From the IMG/VR virus record IMGVR_UViG_3300044695_005922, positions 1-64,000 of that record: a stretch of 64,000 bases of DNA; one strand, written 5' to 3'. How positions within the stretch are numbered: position 1 is the first letter of the stretch; each line of letters starts with the position of its first letter. The position numbers and the translations under genes were made by a program. Shown in pieces: positions 23,935-32,125 of the stretch. Origin of the DNA: a virus. The notes below the pieces were generated by a model, which was given only the letters and a program-made list of their open reading frames with translations, was not told the origin of the DNA and did no database searches.

Positions 23935-24086
23935 CAGAATGTGAAGCAGTGGCATACGCATACTGTTTAGAATATGCACAACATACTCCGCCACACAAAT
24001 GGAATCTTAGTCCAGAAATGAAAGAATGGGTATGCAAACTAATAATTCATGTAGATGAGATAAAGGAGCAGGAGAAGCATCTATGA
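23931..24086 (+). CDS. Small protein, 51 aa
   Basis: Coupled to its neighbours through ATGA overlaps and the AAGGAGATGCATCT ribosome cassette. Sequence TECEAVAYAYCLEYAQHTPP then NLSPEMKEWVCKLIIHVDEI, with three Cys and no clear metal site. It ends EKHL, similar to the ends of the two preceding small proteins. Function unknown. Confidence 0.55.
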   Translation: MTECEAVAYAYCLEYAQHTPPHKWNLSPEMKEWVCKLIIHVDEIKEQEKHL

Positions 24087-24304
24087 TGAAAATCATTATG
24101 CGCCACCTGAAACGCAAGCACGATGCGCTCTATGTGCAATTAGTGTGGATGGAACCATTTGGTCATCCTACGTGGTGTGTATGGATTGTTCCGTCCAAAG
24201 GAATTCCGAACAGAATTGAACCACTGCAACGTGAATTGGCACGTTCATCATATAAATGGGTAGCCTTATTTACCGCACTAAAAGCAGAGGTACGAGAACA
24301 ATGA
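24083..24304 (+). CDS. Basic small protein, 73 aa
   Basis: Starts ATGATG within the overlap with the previous gene. The product is basic and aromatic (MRHLKRKHDALYVQLVWMEP, HPTWCVWIVPSKG) with a C-terminal helix. Could bind nucleic acid; no family recognised. Confidence 0.55.
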   Translation: MMKIIMRHLKRKHDALYVQLVWMEPFGHPTWCVWIVPSKGIPNRIEPLQRELARSSYKWVALFTALKAEVREQ

Positions 24305-24612
24305 ATAGTTTGTCATGGATTGAACGAGAAGCACGAGCATTAAATAACTTTACGGAACTTACATCTAAACTTTCAGAGGAACCGATGTTTACGACTACGA
24401 CTACAAATGCCCAAGTTGCCACCCTTGAAGAAATTGAAATTGCCATCTATCGTGCCAATCAGATTATCAAGGATACGACTTATTCACACAAGACGTATCC
24501 TTCCCACGAATATATGGCACAGATGTTCCGTAGCATTTTTCCCCATGTGTTGAATGCAGTGATGACGTATGAATATGAAGAGGTTGAGGAAGAGGAGAAT
24601 GAAGATGCCTAA
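24301..24612 (+). CDS. Hypothetical protein, 103 aa
   Basis: The ATG at 24301 overlaps the previous stop (CAATGA). Mixed helical protein (WIEREARALNNFTELTSKLS, LEEIEIAIYRANQIIKD) ending in a highly acidic tail EYEEVEEEENEDA. The acidic tail's codons include GAGGAAGAGGAG, which acts as ribosome site for the next gene. Confidence 0.6.
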   Translation: MNSLSWIEREARALNNFTELTSKLSEEPMFTTTTTNAQVATLEEIEIAIYRANQIIKDTTYSHKTYPSHEYMAQMFRSIFPHVLNAVMTYEYEEVEEEENEDA

Positions 24613-25063
24613 GCTACGACAATACAAGGGCGTGACATGGAACCAACTGCATTGGGAAACGGCGGAAGGGCGTGGGTACGACAGAGCAGCTTCTCTGATT
24701 GCCGCTTATCCGCGAAAGTTTACCGACGACGACCACGCCGCACTGATGGATTTGAAGAATAATCCATATGAACCAATCCAGACATTGGAAGATGTGGTGA
24801 ATGAATGGAATGTATCTGCTGAATGGGTGCGACGAAGTGAAAGTAAATATGCTTTGCAAGAATTGTGTACATATATCCGAGAAGCATTTCCAGACATTGA
24901 CAAGCCGTTTAGTGACACGCTTGGAGAAAAGACGATGGTTGCCGAGTATAATACGGTACAGGACCACGTTGATGCTTTGGTGAGAATGGGTGCAAAGTAT
25001 TATTCTGGTGAACATCCGTTTATGGAAGGATACCCACGATTGGTTCTACCGAAGGTGAAGTGA
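24605..25063 (+). CDS. Hypothetical protein, 152 aa
   Basis: Start at 24605 chosen because GAGGAGA precedes it. Begins MPKLRQYKGVTWNQLHWETA; the middle LEDVVNEWNVSAEWVRRSES looks like a helix-turn-helix-sized helical pair. No catalytic motif recognised. Part of the small-gene run driven from 22868. Confidence 0.65.
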   Translation: MPKLRQYKGVTWNQLHWETAEGRGYDRAASLIAAYPRKFTDDDHAALMDLKNNPYEPIQTLEDVVNEWNVSAEWVRRSESKYALQELCTYIREAFPDIDKPFSDTLGEKTMVAEYNTVQDHVDALVRMGAKYYSGEHPFMEGYPRLVLPKVK

Positions 25064-25064
25064 T

Positions 25065-25349
25065 ATGGATATTATATTAAAGAAAGCCGAAATGTTTGAT
25101 ATGTTGGCAGAATCATTGGAAGGCGTAGAACATCTACTTCTCACTACCGGTCACCCTGAATTCGGTATTGAATGTACCATTACCATTGGTGATGATTATG
25201 TCACGGTGATTAATCAGCCTGACGAAATCACGGCTATCATTGCTGCCCGTCGTGAATTGGATTATCAAAAGATTGTGGACGATGGGTTGAAAAAGATTGG
25301 TGAGTATAACAGTCAATTCTTTAAGAAAGATGACGAGGGGGATGAATGA
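25065..25349 (+). CDS. Hypothetical protein, 94 aa
   Basis: Alpha/beta protein: helix KKAEMFDMLAESLEGVEHLL, strands ECTITIGDDYVTVINQ, helix TAIIAARRELDYQKIVDDGL and an acidic end. The start is one base after the previous stop and the stop overlaps the next start. Function unknown. Confidence 0.65.
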   Translation: MDIILKKAEMFDMLAESLEGVEHLLLTTGHPEFGIECTITIGDDYVTVINQPDEITAIIAARRELDYQKIVDDGLKKIGEYNSQFFKKDDEGDE

Positions 25350-25843
25350 GAACACGAAATGATGTTATACAAGAAGCCTACGACAAGATTGGGTCAGACC
25401 TTGTTGATAAACTAGCTGACCGTATTCTGGAACTAGAAGAAAAGCTAGAACAGTATGAGTTGGCTAGAATGGCTGATGAAGACGCCGAATCACTTGGCGA
25501 GTTCCTAAATGAAGTCGGGTTTACTCCACTCAAAGATGCTGTTGAACGTTATGAGCGTGACAAGAAGGATTGGCAACGTGAAGAAACGATGAATCGCAAA
25601 TACGAAAATTGTATGATGCTCAAACCATTCTTGGACGATGTGCAGAAATATCAAAAAGAAGTGTACTGTGATGGGCACGGGCATATTGCGTCACACAACA
25701 TAGCATCTGGCGTTCATGTGAAACTGTTCAATAAGAAAACTGGTGAATATACTTACGGTGATGTGCAGTGGATTGAACCGTCACGATTGATGGGGTGTGG
25801 ATGTTGGGATGGGATTTATATTATCGCGGAGACTGATGAATGA
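25346..25843 (+). CDS. Coiled-coil hypothetical protein, 165 aa
   Basis: The N-terminal 70 residues form a likely coiled coil (VDKLADRILELEEKLEQYEL). The C-terminal part contains CDGHGHIASHNIASGVHVKL and GCGCWDGIYII, with Cys and His that may bind metal. GGGGG-type purines precede the start and ATGA couples it to the following gene. Function unknown. Confidence 0.65.
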   Translation: MRTRNDVIQEAYDKIGSDLVDKLADRILELEEKLEQYELARMADEDAESLGEFLNEVGFTPLKDAVERYERDKKDWQREETMNRKYENCMMLKPFLDDVQKYQKEVYCDGHGHIASHNIASGVHVKLFNKKTGEYTYGDVQWIEPSRLMGCGCWDGIYIIAETDE

Positions 25844-26046
25844 AATGGAAATCTGATAACCACCGTGATAGACGAATTATCAAACGATTTGCTTGGTTTC
25901 CCATACGATGTAATGATGGATATACATATTGGCTGGAACATTACTGGTCAGGTGAAACGTATTTCCGAGATGAGACGGGGACGTACTGGTGTACGGATTT
26001 TGCCAGTAAAGATTATCAACAAGTATTGAATTGGATGGCACCATGA
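25840..26046 (+). CDS. Aromatic-rich hypothetical protein, 68 aa
   Basis: Compact protein rich in Trp and Tyr (WFPIRCNDGYTYWLEHYWSG, TGTYWCTDFASKDY) with a basic N-terminus (KWKSDNHRDRRIIKRF). No membrane span. Overlaps the next gene start by four bases. Function unknown. Confidence 0.65.
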   Translation: MKWKSDNHRDRRIIKRFAWFPIRCNDGYTYWLEHYWSGETYFRDETGTYWCTDFASKDYQQVLNWMAP

Positions 26047-26372
26047 ATATTGATATATACCTAGATGAAGATGGATATCCCAACGACTTTGCGTTAGAAA
26101 AGATTACTAAATGGGAATGGAATCAGACCGATAAACTTTTTGAGTTTATGCGGGAACTCTGGAAATATGATTATTGGGAAGTGGTAGATGATGGTGAGAA
26201 AATTACCTATAACATCAGTACCATAGGATGGAGCGGTAATGAAAGTATTATTAGTGCCCTAAAAGAAAATTATATTATCTGGCATTTTACATGGGTACAG
26301 AGCCGCCGTGGTGGACATTATATCTTTGAATTGCCATATAAGAGACAGCCATCTTTGGTCGGGAAAGAATAG
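26043..26372 (+). CDS. Hypothetical protein, 109 aa
   Basis: The start at 26043 overlaps the previous stop. MNIDIYLDEDGYPNDFALEK is followed by Trp-rich helices (MRELWKYDYWEVVDDGEK) and a C-terminal strand pair. Last gene before the promoter at 26378. Function unknown. Confidence 0.65.
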   Translation: MNIDIYLDEDGYPNDFALEKITKWEWNQTDKLFEFMRELWKYDYWEVVDDGEKITYNISTIGWSGNESIISALKENYIIWHFTWVQSRRGGHYIFELPYKRQPSLVGKE

Positions 26373-26377
26373 GAGAC

Positions 26378-26406
26378 TTGACTTTTCTCACCAATTGTAG
26401 TATATT
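26378..26406 (+). promoter_or_regulatory. Sigma-70-type promoter
   Basis: TTGACT at 26378-26383 and TATATT at 26401-26406, spacing 17. No hairpin overlaps this one. It starts five bases after the stop of the previous gene and 46 bases before the start of the next gene. Confidence 0.8.
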
Positions 26407-26423
26407 TCTAATATGGAGGCATT

Positions 26424-26645
26424 ATGACATCTCACTGGCTACAAAGTAAAGAATTATTCAACTTGAAATATGCAGGACATTGTAAGTTAACCGTTGATGA
26501 CGATAACAACGATGTGATGGTGTTTGAAAAAACAAACCATACTATACCATTGATACAGTTGTTTTTATTGATGTATGCACATAATTTACCATTGAATGAA
26601 CTTATTACATTATTCAATGGTCCACGTAAGGATGAGATTGTATAA
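26424..26645 (+). CDS. Hypothetical protein, 73 aa
   Basis: First gene of the promoter at 26378, with GGAGG eight bases before the start. The product begins TSHWLQSKELFNLKYAGHCK and ends with a hydrophobic helix (IQLFLLMYAHNLPLNELITL), too polar at the flanks for a certain membrane span. Function unknown. Confidence 0.65.
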   Translation: MTSHWLQSKELFNLKYAGHCKLTVDDDNNDVMVFEKTNHTIPLIQLFLLMYAHNLPLNELITLFNGPRKDEIV

Positions 26646-26935
26646 TGAAAGAACATGCAATTATCACCAAGCTTCGTCGCCCCTTGGAAAACTTTACGTC
26701 CAATGACCTTGCCGACCTAATCGACGCATATGATGAATTGATGCTCACCGTTAAAGCCTGTCGTGGAACGCAGATGGATGATGCGGGAATTCATAGTGTA
26801 CAGGAAATGAGTGCGGTAGTAAATGCGGCAATCAAGTGGTGGTGGGCACAAGAAAAGTCTGATACAGAATACTGGACTGCCGAACAGGAATTGTCCAACA
26901 CCGTTGGGAAATATTGTGTGAGGAATAAACTATGA
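26645..26935 (+). CDS. Hypothetical helical protein, 96 aa
   Basis: Helical sequence with LRRPLENFTSNDLADLIDAY and an unusual VVNAAIKWWWAQEKS stretch. The start overlaps the preceding stop by one base and the stop overlaps the next start. No family recognised. Confidence 0.65.
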   Translation: MKEHAIITKLRRPLENFTSNDLADLIDAYDELMLTVKACRGTQMDDAGIHSVQEMSAVVNAAIKWWWAQEKSDTEYWTAEQELSNTVGKYCVRNKL

Positions 26936-27378
26936 AAAACTATAAACTGTGTTACATTGAAAAGAATTTCGCATACTTCACCACCCAAGAGCTTGAGAAG
27001 CAAACTGGTGATGATTGGGATGATGCACCCTATGAACATAATGCGGGAATTCCATATGAACCACATCGTTTCTATTCCTATATGAAGGATGGTCAGTGGG
27101 CACGAGGTTCCGATTATAATGAAGATGGTACTCCGAAGTGGGAAATCTATAAGGTCGCCTACGAAGGTCCGTGGGATATGCAAACACCCGCTGACATCGC
27201 AGGGTGTAATAGTCGGTATTCCGTAGACATGATTAATGCCAAGCTCACTCCGTGGTTGACCAAGTTTCCCGACAAGGCATTGTTTGCTGGTGCAAGTGTT
27301 GAGGAGTTTATTACTTTCATTGAAGAGTGTGGTGGTACCGTATATCTTCCCAAGGAGAAGAATAATGCAAAAGCGTGA
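26932..27378 (+). CDS. Conserved phage protein of unknown function, 148 aa
   Basis: Contains YFTTQELEKQTGDDWDDAP and YEHNAGIPYEP, a sequence type I recall from many phage hypothetical proteins. The second half has TPWLTKFPDKALFAGASVEE. No catalytic residues are obvious. Co-transcribed with the small genes around it. Confidence 0.7.
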   Translation: MKNYKLCYIEKNFAYFTTQELEKQTGDDWDDAPYEHNAGIPYEPHRFYSYMKDGQWARGSDYNEDGTPKWEIYKVAYEGPWDMQTPADIAGCNSRYSVDMINAKLTPWLTKFPDKALFAGASVEEFITFIEECGGTVYLPKEKNNAKA

Positions 27379-27607
27379 TAGATTTATGTTGGAAGAGTTG
27401 ATTATACAGTGCTGGCATGTCACGGATGATATTGGAACGGTGCTCAGTTATATGGAAAAAGCAAACATTCCAGCAGAGCATATGGATGTCTTGATGAATA
27501 TGTTGCATGGTATGCAAGCAATCTACCATCAGCGGTTCAGTGATATGTCGAACCTATTTGGTGAGATGATTCAGAACGGACACATTAAGGGGAAAAATGT
27601 ATACTAA
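27365..27607 (+). CDS. Helical hypothetical protein, 80 aa
   Basis: Start at 27365 preceded by AAGGAGAAGAATA, an optimal ribosome site. Fully helical (MLEELIIQCWHVTDDIGTVL, VLMNMLHGMQAIYHQRFSDM). Could be a small regulatory or inhibitor protein of the kind early phage genes encode; this is inference from size and place only. Confidence 0.6.
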   Translation: MQKRDRFMLEELIIQCWHVTDDIGTVLSYMEKANIPAEHMDVLMNMLHGMQAIYHQRFSDMSNLFGEMIQNGHIKGKNVY

Positions 27608-27803
27608 ATATAAGTTCAATGAACTGACATTGACTGCATCAAGTTACAATCGAAAAATCAGTGTTGAAATTCCTATGGATAGTACTTCCAATGAAGTGTT
27701 CGAGGCATTTAAAACCTTGATGGTGGGACTGACATTTCACGAAGATGCATTTAATGATGCAGTAGTAAATTACTTTTATGAACACGGCTTGGCCAAGGAA
27801 TGA
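27597..27803 (+). CDS. Hypothetical protein, 68 aa
   Basis: Overlaps the previous gene by 11 bases, with GGGG upstream. Beta N-terminus (FNELTLTASSYNRKISVEIP) and helical C-terminus ending YFYEHGLAKE. Function unknown. Confidence 0.6.
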   Translation: MYTKYKFNELTLTASSYNRKISVEIPMDSTSNEVFEAFKTLMVGLTFHEDAFNDAVVNYFYEHGLAKE

Positions 27804-27806
27804 TAT

Positions 27807-28142
27807 ATGGAACGTAGAAAATTTTTTAGTTTAGCACCGCTTGGGTTGGTGGGTATTGCTGCACTTGCCAAGGGTGAGACACCAACAGAAGCAACGAAGT
27901 CGGTCACGAAGAAGGCAATGTCGTTGACTATCGTGGGTCCAGACGGAGAGGAATATCATCCGCTGGTAGTTGAGAAGGATGATTCTACTTACGAAGAGGT
28001 ACAGATGCCGAAGATGGTTACTACATACGAGTTTTCTAATGAGAGATTTCGTGTAAGTAGTAATGGTTTGGGTGTCGGTACATCTGCTCCCGCAACTGAG
28101 GTAAAGTTTTTTACCCATGCTGTTGAAAAATTTCGTTTATGA
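27807..28142 (+). CDS. Protein with twin-arginine-like signal, 111 aa
   Basis: The N-terminus MERRKFFSLAPLGLVGIAAL then AKG has the n-, h- and c-regions of a Tat signal (RRKFF in place of RRxFLK). The remaining 85 residues are beta-rich (MSLTIVGPDGEEYHPLVVEK, EFSNERFRVSSNGLGVGT). Export of a folded protein by host Tat would be unusual for a tailed phage; the signal could also be an uncleaved anchor. ATGA couples it to the membrane gene downstream. Confidence 0.6.
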   Translation: MERRKFFSLAPLGLVGIAALAKGETPTEATKSVTKKAMSLTIVGPDGEEYHPLVVEKDDSTYEEVQMPKMVTTYEFSNERFRVSSNGLGVGTSAPATEVKFFTHAVEKFRL

Positions 28143-28381
28143 ACAAAAAGTATGTGACATTGGCTGATATATTCAATCTCAGTCGTGGAAATAAACTCTT
28201 GACAATTGTGAACGCTATCCTTACTATTCTAGGTGGATATAGGATGGCGTCACTTATTGTGGCTCCTACGTGGTGGGAGCAGTTTATTTGGCAACTAGTA
28301 ATTGTTATTTCAGGTACATATAGTATTTATTATTTTGCAGAACGTAGAGTACATAAGCAATGGGAAAAATATGGACGTTAA
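28139..28381 (+). CDS. Two-span membrane protein, 80 aa
   Basis: Hydrophobic stretches LLTIVNAILTILGGYRMASL and FIWQLVIVISGTYSIYYFAE suggest two membrane helices, with a basic C-terminal end (RRVHKQWEKYG). It follows the Tat-like protein in an overlapping frame, so both may act at the membrane. Family not recognised. Confidence 0.6.
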   Translation: MNKKYVTLADIFNLSRGNKLLTIVNAILTILGGYRMASLIVAPTWWEQFIWQLVIVISGTYSIYYFAERRVHKQWEKYGR

Positions 28382-28727
28382 AATTGTAGAGAAGCCGTGG
28401 GGGTCCGAAACGATTTGGGCACATACGGAACATTATGTAGGAAAAATTTTAAATATTCGCGGTGGTGAATCTTTGAGTATTCAATATCATCACTACAAAG
28501 ACGAAACTATGCATGTGTTGTCTGGCAAAGGTATTGTTAAATTTTATACAATGGAAGAAAACGTACCCGTGTTGACAGCAGTATATGTTATGAATCCAGG
28601 ATATTCAATTCATATTCCACCCACACAAGTTCATTCCGTTGAAGCGTTTGAAGATATGCGAGTATTAGAAGCATCTACAAATCATTTGGATGATTTGGTA
28701 CGAATAAAAGACAGATACGGACGGTAA
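28371..28727 (+). CDS. Cupin, mannose-6-phosphate isomerase type II-like
   Basis: Start at 28371 inside the previous gene. The 118-residue product begins VEKPWGSETIWAHTEHYVGK and has ESLSIQYHHYKDETMHVLSG and IHIPPTQVHSVEAF. That is the cupin fold of the C-terminal half of GDP-mannose pyrophosphorylase/isomerase enzymes, with the metal-site His residues HH, E and H. It may isomerise a sugar phosphate, which would fit the glycan locus beginning at 30.7 kb, particularly GDP-mannose supply for the epimerase at 33977. Confidence 0.65.
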   Translation: MDVKIVEKPWGSETIWAHTEHYVGKILNIRGGESLSIQYHHYKDETMHVLSGKGIVKFYTMEENVPVLTAVYVMNPGYSIHIPPTQVHSVEAFEDMRVLEASTNHLDDLVRIKDRYGR

Positions 28728-28729
28728 TT

Positions 28730-29407
28730 ATGATTTTACTATTAGGTGATATTCACGGTGATTATAAAGTATTAGAGCGTGCGGCTAAATTGGCAGAAGA
28801 GGTTGGTGCTGCGGCTGTGATACAAGTCGGTGATTTTGGATTGTTCCGTGGATATGGAATGTCCAATGAAATTCCATTTGTGAAAGTCGCAAAGGAAAGT
28901 GCGGTACCAATTTATTTCATCGACGGAAATCATGACGATTGTGACCGATGGTTGGAGTACACAGAAGTTACAGAAGTACTCACCGGGGCCAATCTATTCT
29001 ATGTTCCCCGTGGTACTGTAATGGAACTTGATGGACGAACTATTGCGTTCATGGGTGGTGCTGCCTCGATTGATAAAGCATGGAGATTGCAGAGTGGTGC
29101 TCACTGGACAGAAAAAGAAAACATCAGCCCACAGGAAATCTTGAAGGTATTGGATAATGCACAAGGTAAAACAATTGATTTGTTCATCACACATTGTCCC
29201 CCACACTCGGTCATTGAGGAAAACTTTGACCCACGAAATAAACTGTGGTTTGAAGTTGGTTTGGATTGGACCGACCCCAACCAATTAGTTATTGAAGAAC
29301 TGTGGCATAAGTTGGGTACTCCTATGGTGTATTCCGGACACATGCACCGTCGTGTACAGGGAATGACGTATAGAATTTTAGATATAAATGAACTTTTGGC
29401 CGTTTGA
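28730..29407 (+). CDS. Calcineurin-like metallophosphoesterase
   Basis: A 225-residue enzyme with all family motifs: GDIHG (residues 6-10), GDFG, GNHDD, GGAASIDKAWR, FITHCPPH and SGHMHR. These ligate two metal ions. Members hydrolyse phosphomonoesters, diesters, cyclic nucleotides or Ap4A. In a phage it could destroy a signalling nucleotide or process nucleic-acid ends; the sequence does not decide. It is the last gene before a candidate late promoter. Confidence 0.85.
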   Translation: MILLLGDIHGDYKVLERAAKLAEEVGAAAVIQVGDFGLFRGYGMSNEIPFVKVAKESAVPIYFIDGNHDDCDRWLEYTEVTEVLTGANLFYVPRGTVMELDGRTIAFMGGAASIDKAWRLQSGAHWTEKENISPQEILKVLDNAQGKTIDLFITHCPPHSVIEENFDPRNKLWFEVGLDWTDPNQLVIEELWHKLGTPMVYSGHMHRRVQGMTYRILDINELLAV

Positions 29408-29409
29408 CC

Positions 29410-29419
29410 ACTATTTATA
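29410..29419 (+). promoter_or_regulatory. ACTATTTATA motif, candidate late promoter
   Basis: The motif lies 33 bases before the start of the small protein at 29443 and ahead of the fibre-like gene. The same motif at the same distance precedes the virion-type gene at 49659. Confidence 0.5.
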
Positions 29420-29442
29420 GAAGGTTATAGAAAAGGTCAAAC

Positions 29443-29607
29443 ATGAGAAAAGATAAATATTCATATACTACCGTGCAAATTACGAAAGAAATAAATCAAC
29501 ACATTCGTGAGTTTTGTAAACTCAACGGGTTTGTTGCAAGCACCATTACAGAAAAGTTATGGTCTAATTTTATTTCTTCTAGTATGTCCGGTAGTATTAC
29601 TTTATAA
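29443..29607 (+). CDS. Small ribbon-helix-helix-like protein, 54 aa
   Basis: The product reads SYTTVQITKEINQHIREFCK, then LNGFVASTITEKLWSNFISS. A strand (TTVQIT) followed by two helices is the order of a ribbon-helix-helix DNA-binding fold such as Arc. AAAAGGT lies upstream. Placed between a late promoter motif and the fibre gene, it could be a regulator or a small structural partner. Confidence in the fold is modest. Confidence 0.5.
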   Translation: MRKDKYSYTTVQITKEINQHIREFCKLNGFVASTITEKLWSNFISSSMSGSITL

Positions 29608-29616
29608 GAGAATTAT

Positions 29617-30699
29617 ATGGCTATACCAACAAAACAAGATATATATTTTGCGGCTGGAGCCGGGGATGTAGCCGAATTTAATTCTGGCAAATACAGCCGT
29701 ATAGTAATTACACCAGAACGTGCAGAGGAAACTCGTAAATTAAATAATTTACCAGCCAACGTATTAAGTACCGCCACAACTTCGGGTGGTTGGGTGTTCA
29801 TTAATCCAGACTATGTTGATGCAGAGGAACTATTCAATGCATACAGAAGTGGATTTTTCACTGGTGATTATGATGAAATTGCTCCAGGTGGTGTATACCT
29901 ACGATTGTTGCCTGACAAGGGTATTGGTGCCAATTTCTATCCACCACAATCGTTTACACCTGCACAAGAAATACCACAACCCGTAACGGATAATACTCCG
30001 GTAACGGTTACACCACCACAAACACCTACGTTAACACAGGCAACGAGTCAAGTATTCAGAACGAATAATGAATTGAATGATATGATTGAAACGCATTTAA
30101 ATGCGAAATTCGTTCCACAAGCACAACGTACCCGTGAAGATTCTACGGCAAAAAAAGGTAACAGAATATTTGCAGAAGATGTCGGTACACCAATTTATGA
30201 ATATCTTGATGGTCCGTATTGGCGTAGAATTGTAGCGTACGTAGAATCACAAGTTGCTCCTGTACGTGCATTAGCACAACAAGCCCTTGCAACGGCTCAA
30301 GCTGCAGCGGCTTCCGCAGCTGGAGCGGCACAATTAGCACAAGCAGCATTGGATAGGGCTATGACCCCAGGTCCACCAGGTCCACCAGGACCTGCCGGTG
30401 CAGCAGGGGCGCCTGGTGCTGACGGAGCAGCGGGACATTCGGATACAGTTGTCATTGAACATGCAGATATCACACACAACGACATAACGCACACAGATAC
30501 ACCACACAACGATACTGTGCATAATGACACATCGGTACAACATGCAGATACACCAGTTCACAATGACACATATGTACCGCACTCAGACATTCCGCATTCC
30601 GATACGGAAATACTCCCACACACAGATACCTACATACAACACGGAGATAGTGGTGGTGGCGGTGGAGGTGGTGGTGGCAGTGAAATTATAGCATTTTAA
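29617..30699 (+). CDS. Collagen-like, His-x-Asp-repeat fibre protein
   Basis: A 360-residue virion-type protein in clear segments. Residues 1-120 are globular (DIYFAAGAGDVAEFNSGKYS, SGGWVFINPDYVDAEELFNA). A Pro- and Thr-rich linker follows, then a helical Ala-rich stretch (ALAQQALATAQAAAASAAGA), a short collagen-like run of Gly-Pro-Pro triplets, twelve HxD motifs in residues 274-344, and a nine-Gly run before the end. The HxD array could bind a line of metal ions, as HxH repeats do in the T4 gp37 tip. Likely a tail or head fibre, transcribed late with the gene at 29443. Confidence 0.7.
   Translation: MAIPTKQDIYFAAGAGDVAEFNSGKYSRIVITPERAEETRKLNNLPANVLSTATTSGGWVFINPDYVDAEELFNAYRSGFFTGDYDEIAPGGVYLRLLPDKGIGANFYPPQSFTPAQEIPQPVTDNTPVTVTPPQTPTLTQATSQVFRTNNELNDMIETHLNAKFVPQAQRTREDSTAKKGNRIFAEDVGTPIYEYLDGPYWRRIVAYVESQVAPVRALAQQALATAQAAAASAAGAAQLAQAALDRAMTPGPPGPPGPAGAAGAPGADGAAGHSDTVVIEHADITHNDITHTDTPHNDTVHNDTSVQHADTPVHNDTYVPHSDIPHSDTEILPHTDTYIQHGDSGGGGGGGGGSEIIAF
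30436..30648 (+). repeat. Coding repeat of twelve His-x-Asp motifs
   Basis: Codons for HSD, HAD, HND, HTD, HND, HND, HAD, HND, HSD, HSD, HTD and HGD, spaced four to eight residues apart and often followed by Thr or Ile. The DNA repeats cat/cac-N3-gac/gat units imperfectly, suggesting expansion by slippage followed by drift. Confidence 0.85.
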
Positions 30700-30723
30700 A
30701 ATAAAAATATTATAGGAGTTTAG

Positions 30724-32124
30724 ATGAAACACGGTTATATTCCAAAAGAACAACGTAAGAAGATTTTATTCCTCTCAGACGATATGCGAGTAACATCAGG
30801 TGTTGGTGTTATGTCTCGTGAAATAATTGAGGGAACTTCGCATAGATTTAATTGGGTACAGGTAGGTGCAGCGGTTTCTCATCCTGAGGCCGGTAAAATG
30901 ATTGATATGTCCGACGCAATTAATAATGAAGTCGGATTGACTGACGCTAGTGTTAAGATTGTTCCCTACAATGGATACGGTGACAGTAGATTGATTCGTC
31001 AGTTAATAGAATTAGAAACGCCAGATGCTATTCTCCATTTCACAGACCCAAGATATTGGATTTGGTTATATCAGATTGAGCATGAGATTCGTCAAAAGAT
31101 TCCTATGTTCTTCTACGCTATTTGGGATGACCTTCCGTATCCATTCTATAATGAAAATTATTATCGTTCCGATGATTGGATTGGATGTATTAGTAAACAA
31201 ACCTACAATATCGTAAAGCACGTATCAAGAAAGGAACCACGTGCTCCGTGGTCACTATCCTACATTCCACATGGAATTGATACAAAGAAGTTCCATCCAC
31301 TACCAGAAGATGACAAAGAACTCTTGGAAGTTCGTGAACGATTGTTTAACGGTCAAGACGTTAAATATGTAGTGTTCTACAATAGTAGAAATATTCGTAG
31401 AAAGATGACATCGGATATTCTGTTGGCATTTAACACGTTTATGAAAAAGCTACCAGAAGAAGAACGTTCAAAGTGCCGTCTTGTATTACACACACAACCC
31501 GTTGATGAACACGGTACTGACTTACCTGTGGTGATTCGTGACGTAATGCCAGAATTAGAAAAGTATGTTATTTTCTCAAACGAACGCATTGAATCGAAGC
31601 ATATCAACATTCTGTATAACATCGCAGACGTTACCATTAATATGTCTAGTAATGAAGGTTTTGGTTTGGGTACGTGTGAAAGTCTAGTTGCTGGTACACC
31701 AATCATTGTTAATGTCACGGGTGGATTGCAAGACCAGTGTGGATTCACAAATGATGAAGGTGAATACCTTGACCCTGAACGTGATTTCAATTATGATTGG
31801 GGTAGTAATCACGATGGACGTTTCAAGAATCACGGTGAATGGGCATTCCCATTATTTCCAGTAAGTCGTTCTTTACAAGGTTCTCCGTTGACCCCGTACA
31901 TTTTTGATGACCGTTGTTCGTGGGAAGAAGCAGCGGAGAAGATAATGGAAGTGTATAAGATGTCGCGTGAGGAACGTAAACGCCGTGGTGAGTTGGGTCG
32001 TCAATACGCACTTGGAGCTGGACAATTTACGGCAGAACGTATGTGTGAATTATTTATCGAACATATGGAAAATGCGTGGGATAATTGGACCCCACGGGAA
32101 CGTTTTACTTTGGTGAAGGCATAA
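30724..32124 (+). CDS. Glycosyltransferase family 4-like (GT-B)
   Basis: A 466-residue GT-B enzyme. The N-domain begins KKILFLSDDMRVTSGVGVMS with the Gly-rich acceptor loop, and the C-domain has VVFYNSRNIRRK. Next comes a donor site VTINMSSNEGFGLGTCESLV then AGTPIIV, where the EGFGLGxxE motif binds the nucleotide sugar. Enzymes of this kind glycosylate surface polymers or, in some phages, DNA bases. It is the first of two adjacent GT4 genes and overlaps nothing upstream; AGGAG precedes the start. Confidence 0.8.
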   Translation: MKHGYIPKEQRKKILFLSDDMRVTSGVGVMSREIIEGTSHRFNWVQVGAAVSHPEAGKMIDMSDAINNEVGLTDASVKIVPYNGYGDSRLIRQLIELETPDAILHFTDPRYWIWLYQIEHEIRQKIPMFFYAIWDDLPYPFYNENYYRSDDWIGCISKQTYNIVKHVSRKEPRAPWSLSYIPHGIDTKKFHPLPEDDKELLEVRERLFNGQDVKYVVFYNSRNIRRKMTSDILLAFNTFMKKLPEEERSKCRLVLHTQPVDEHGTDLPVVIRDVMPELEKYVIFSNERIESKHINILYNIADVTINMSSNEGFGLGTCESLVAGTPIIVNVTGGLQDQCGFTNDEGEYLDPERDFNYDWGSNHDGRFKNHGEWAFPLFPVSRSLQGSPLTPYIFDDRCSWEEAAEKIMEVYKMSREERKRRGELGRQYALGAGQFTAERMCELFIEHMENAWDNWTPRERFTLVKA

Positions 32125-32125
32125 T

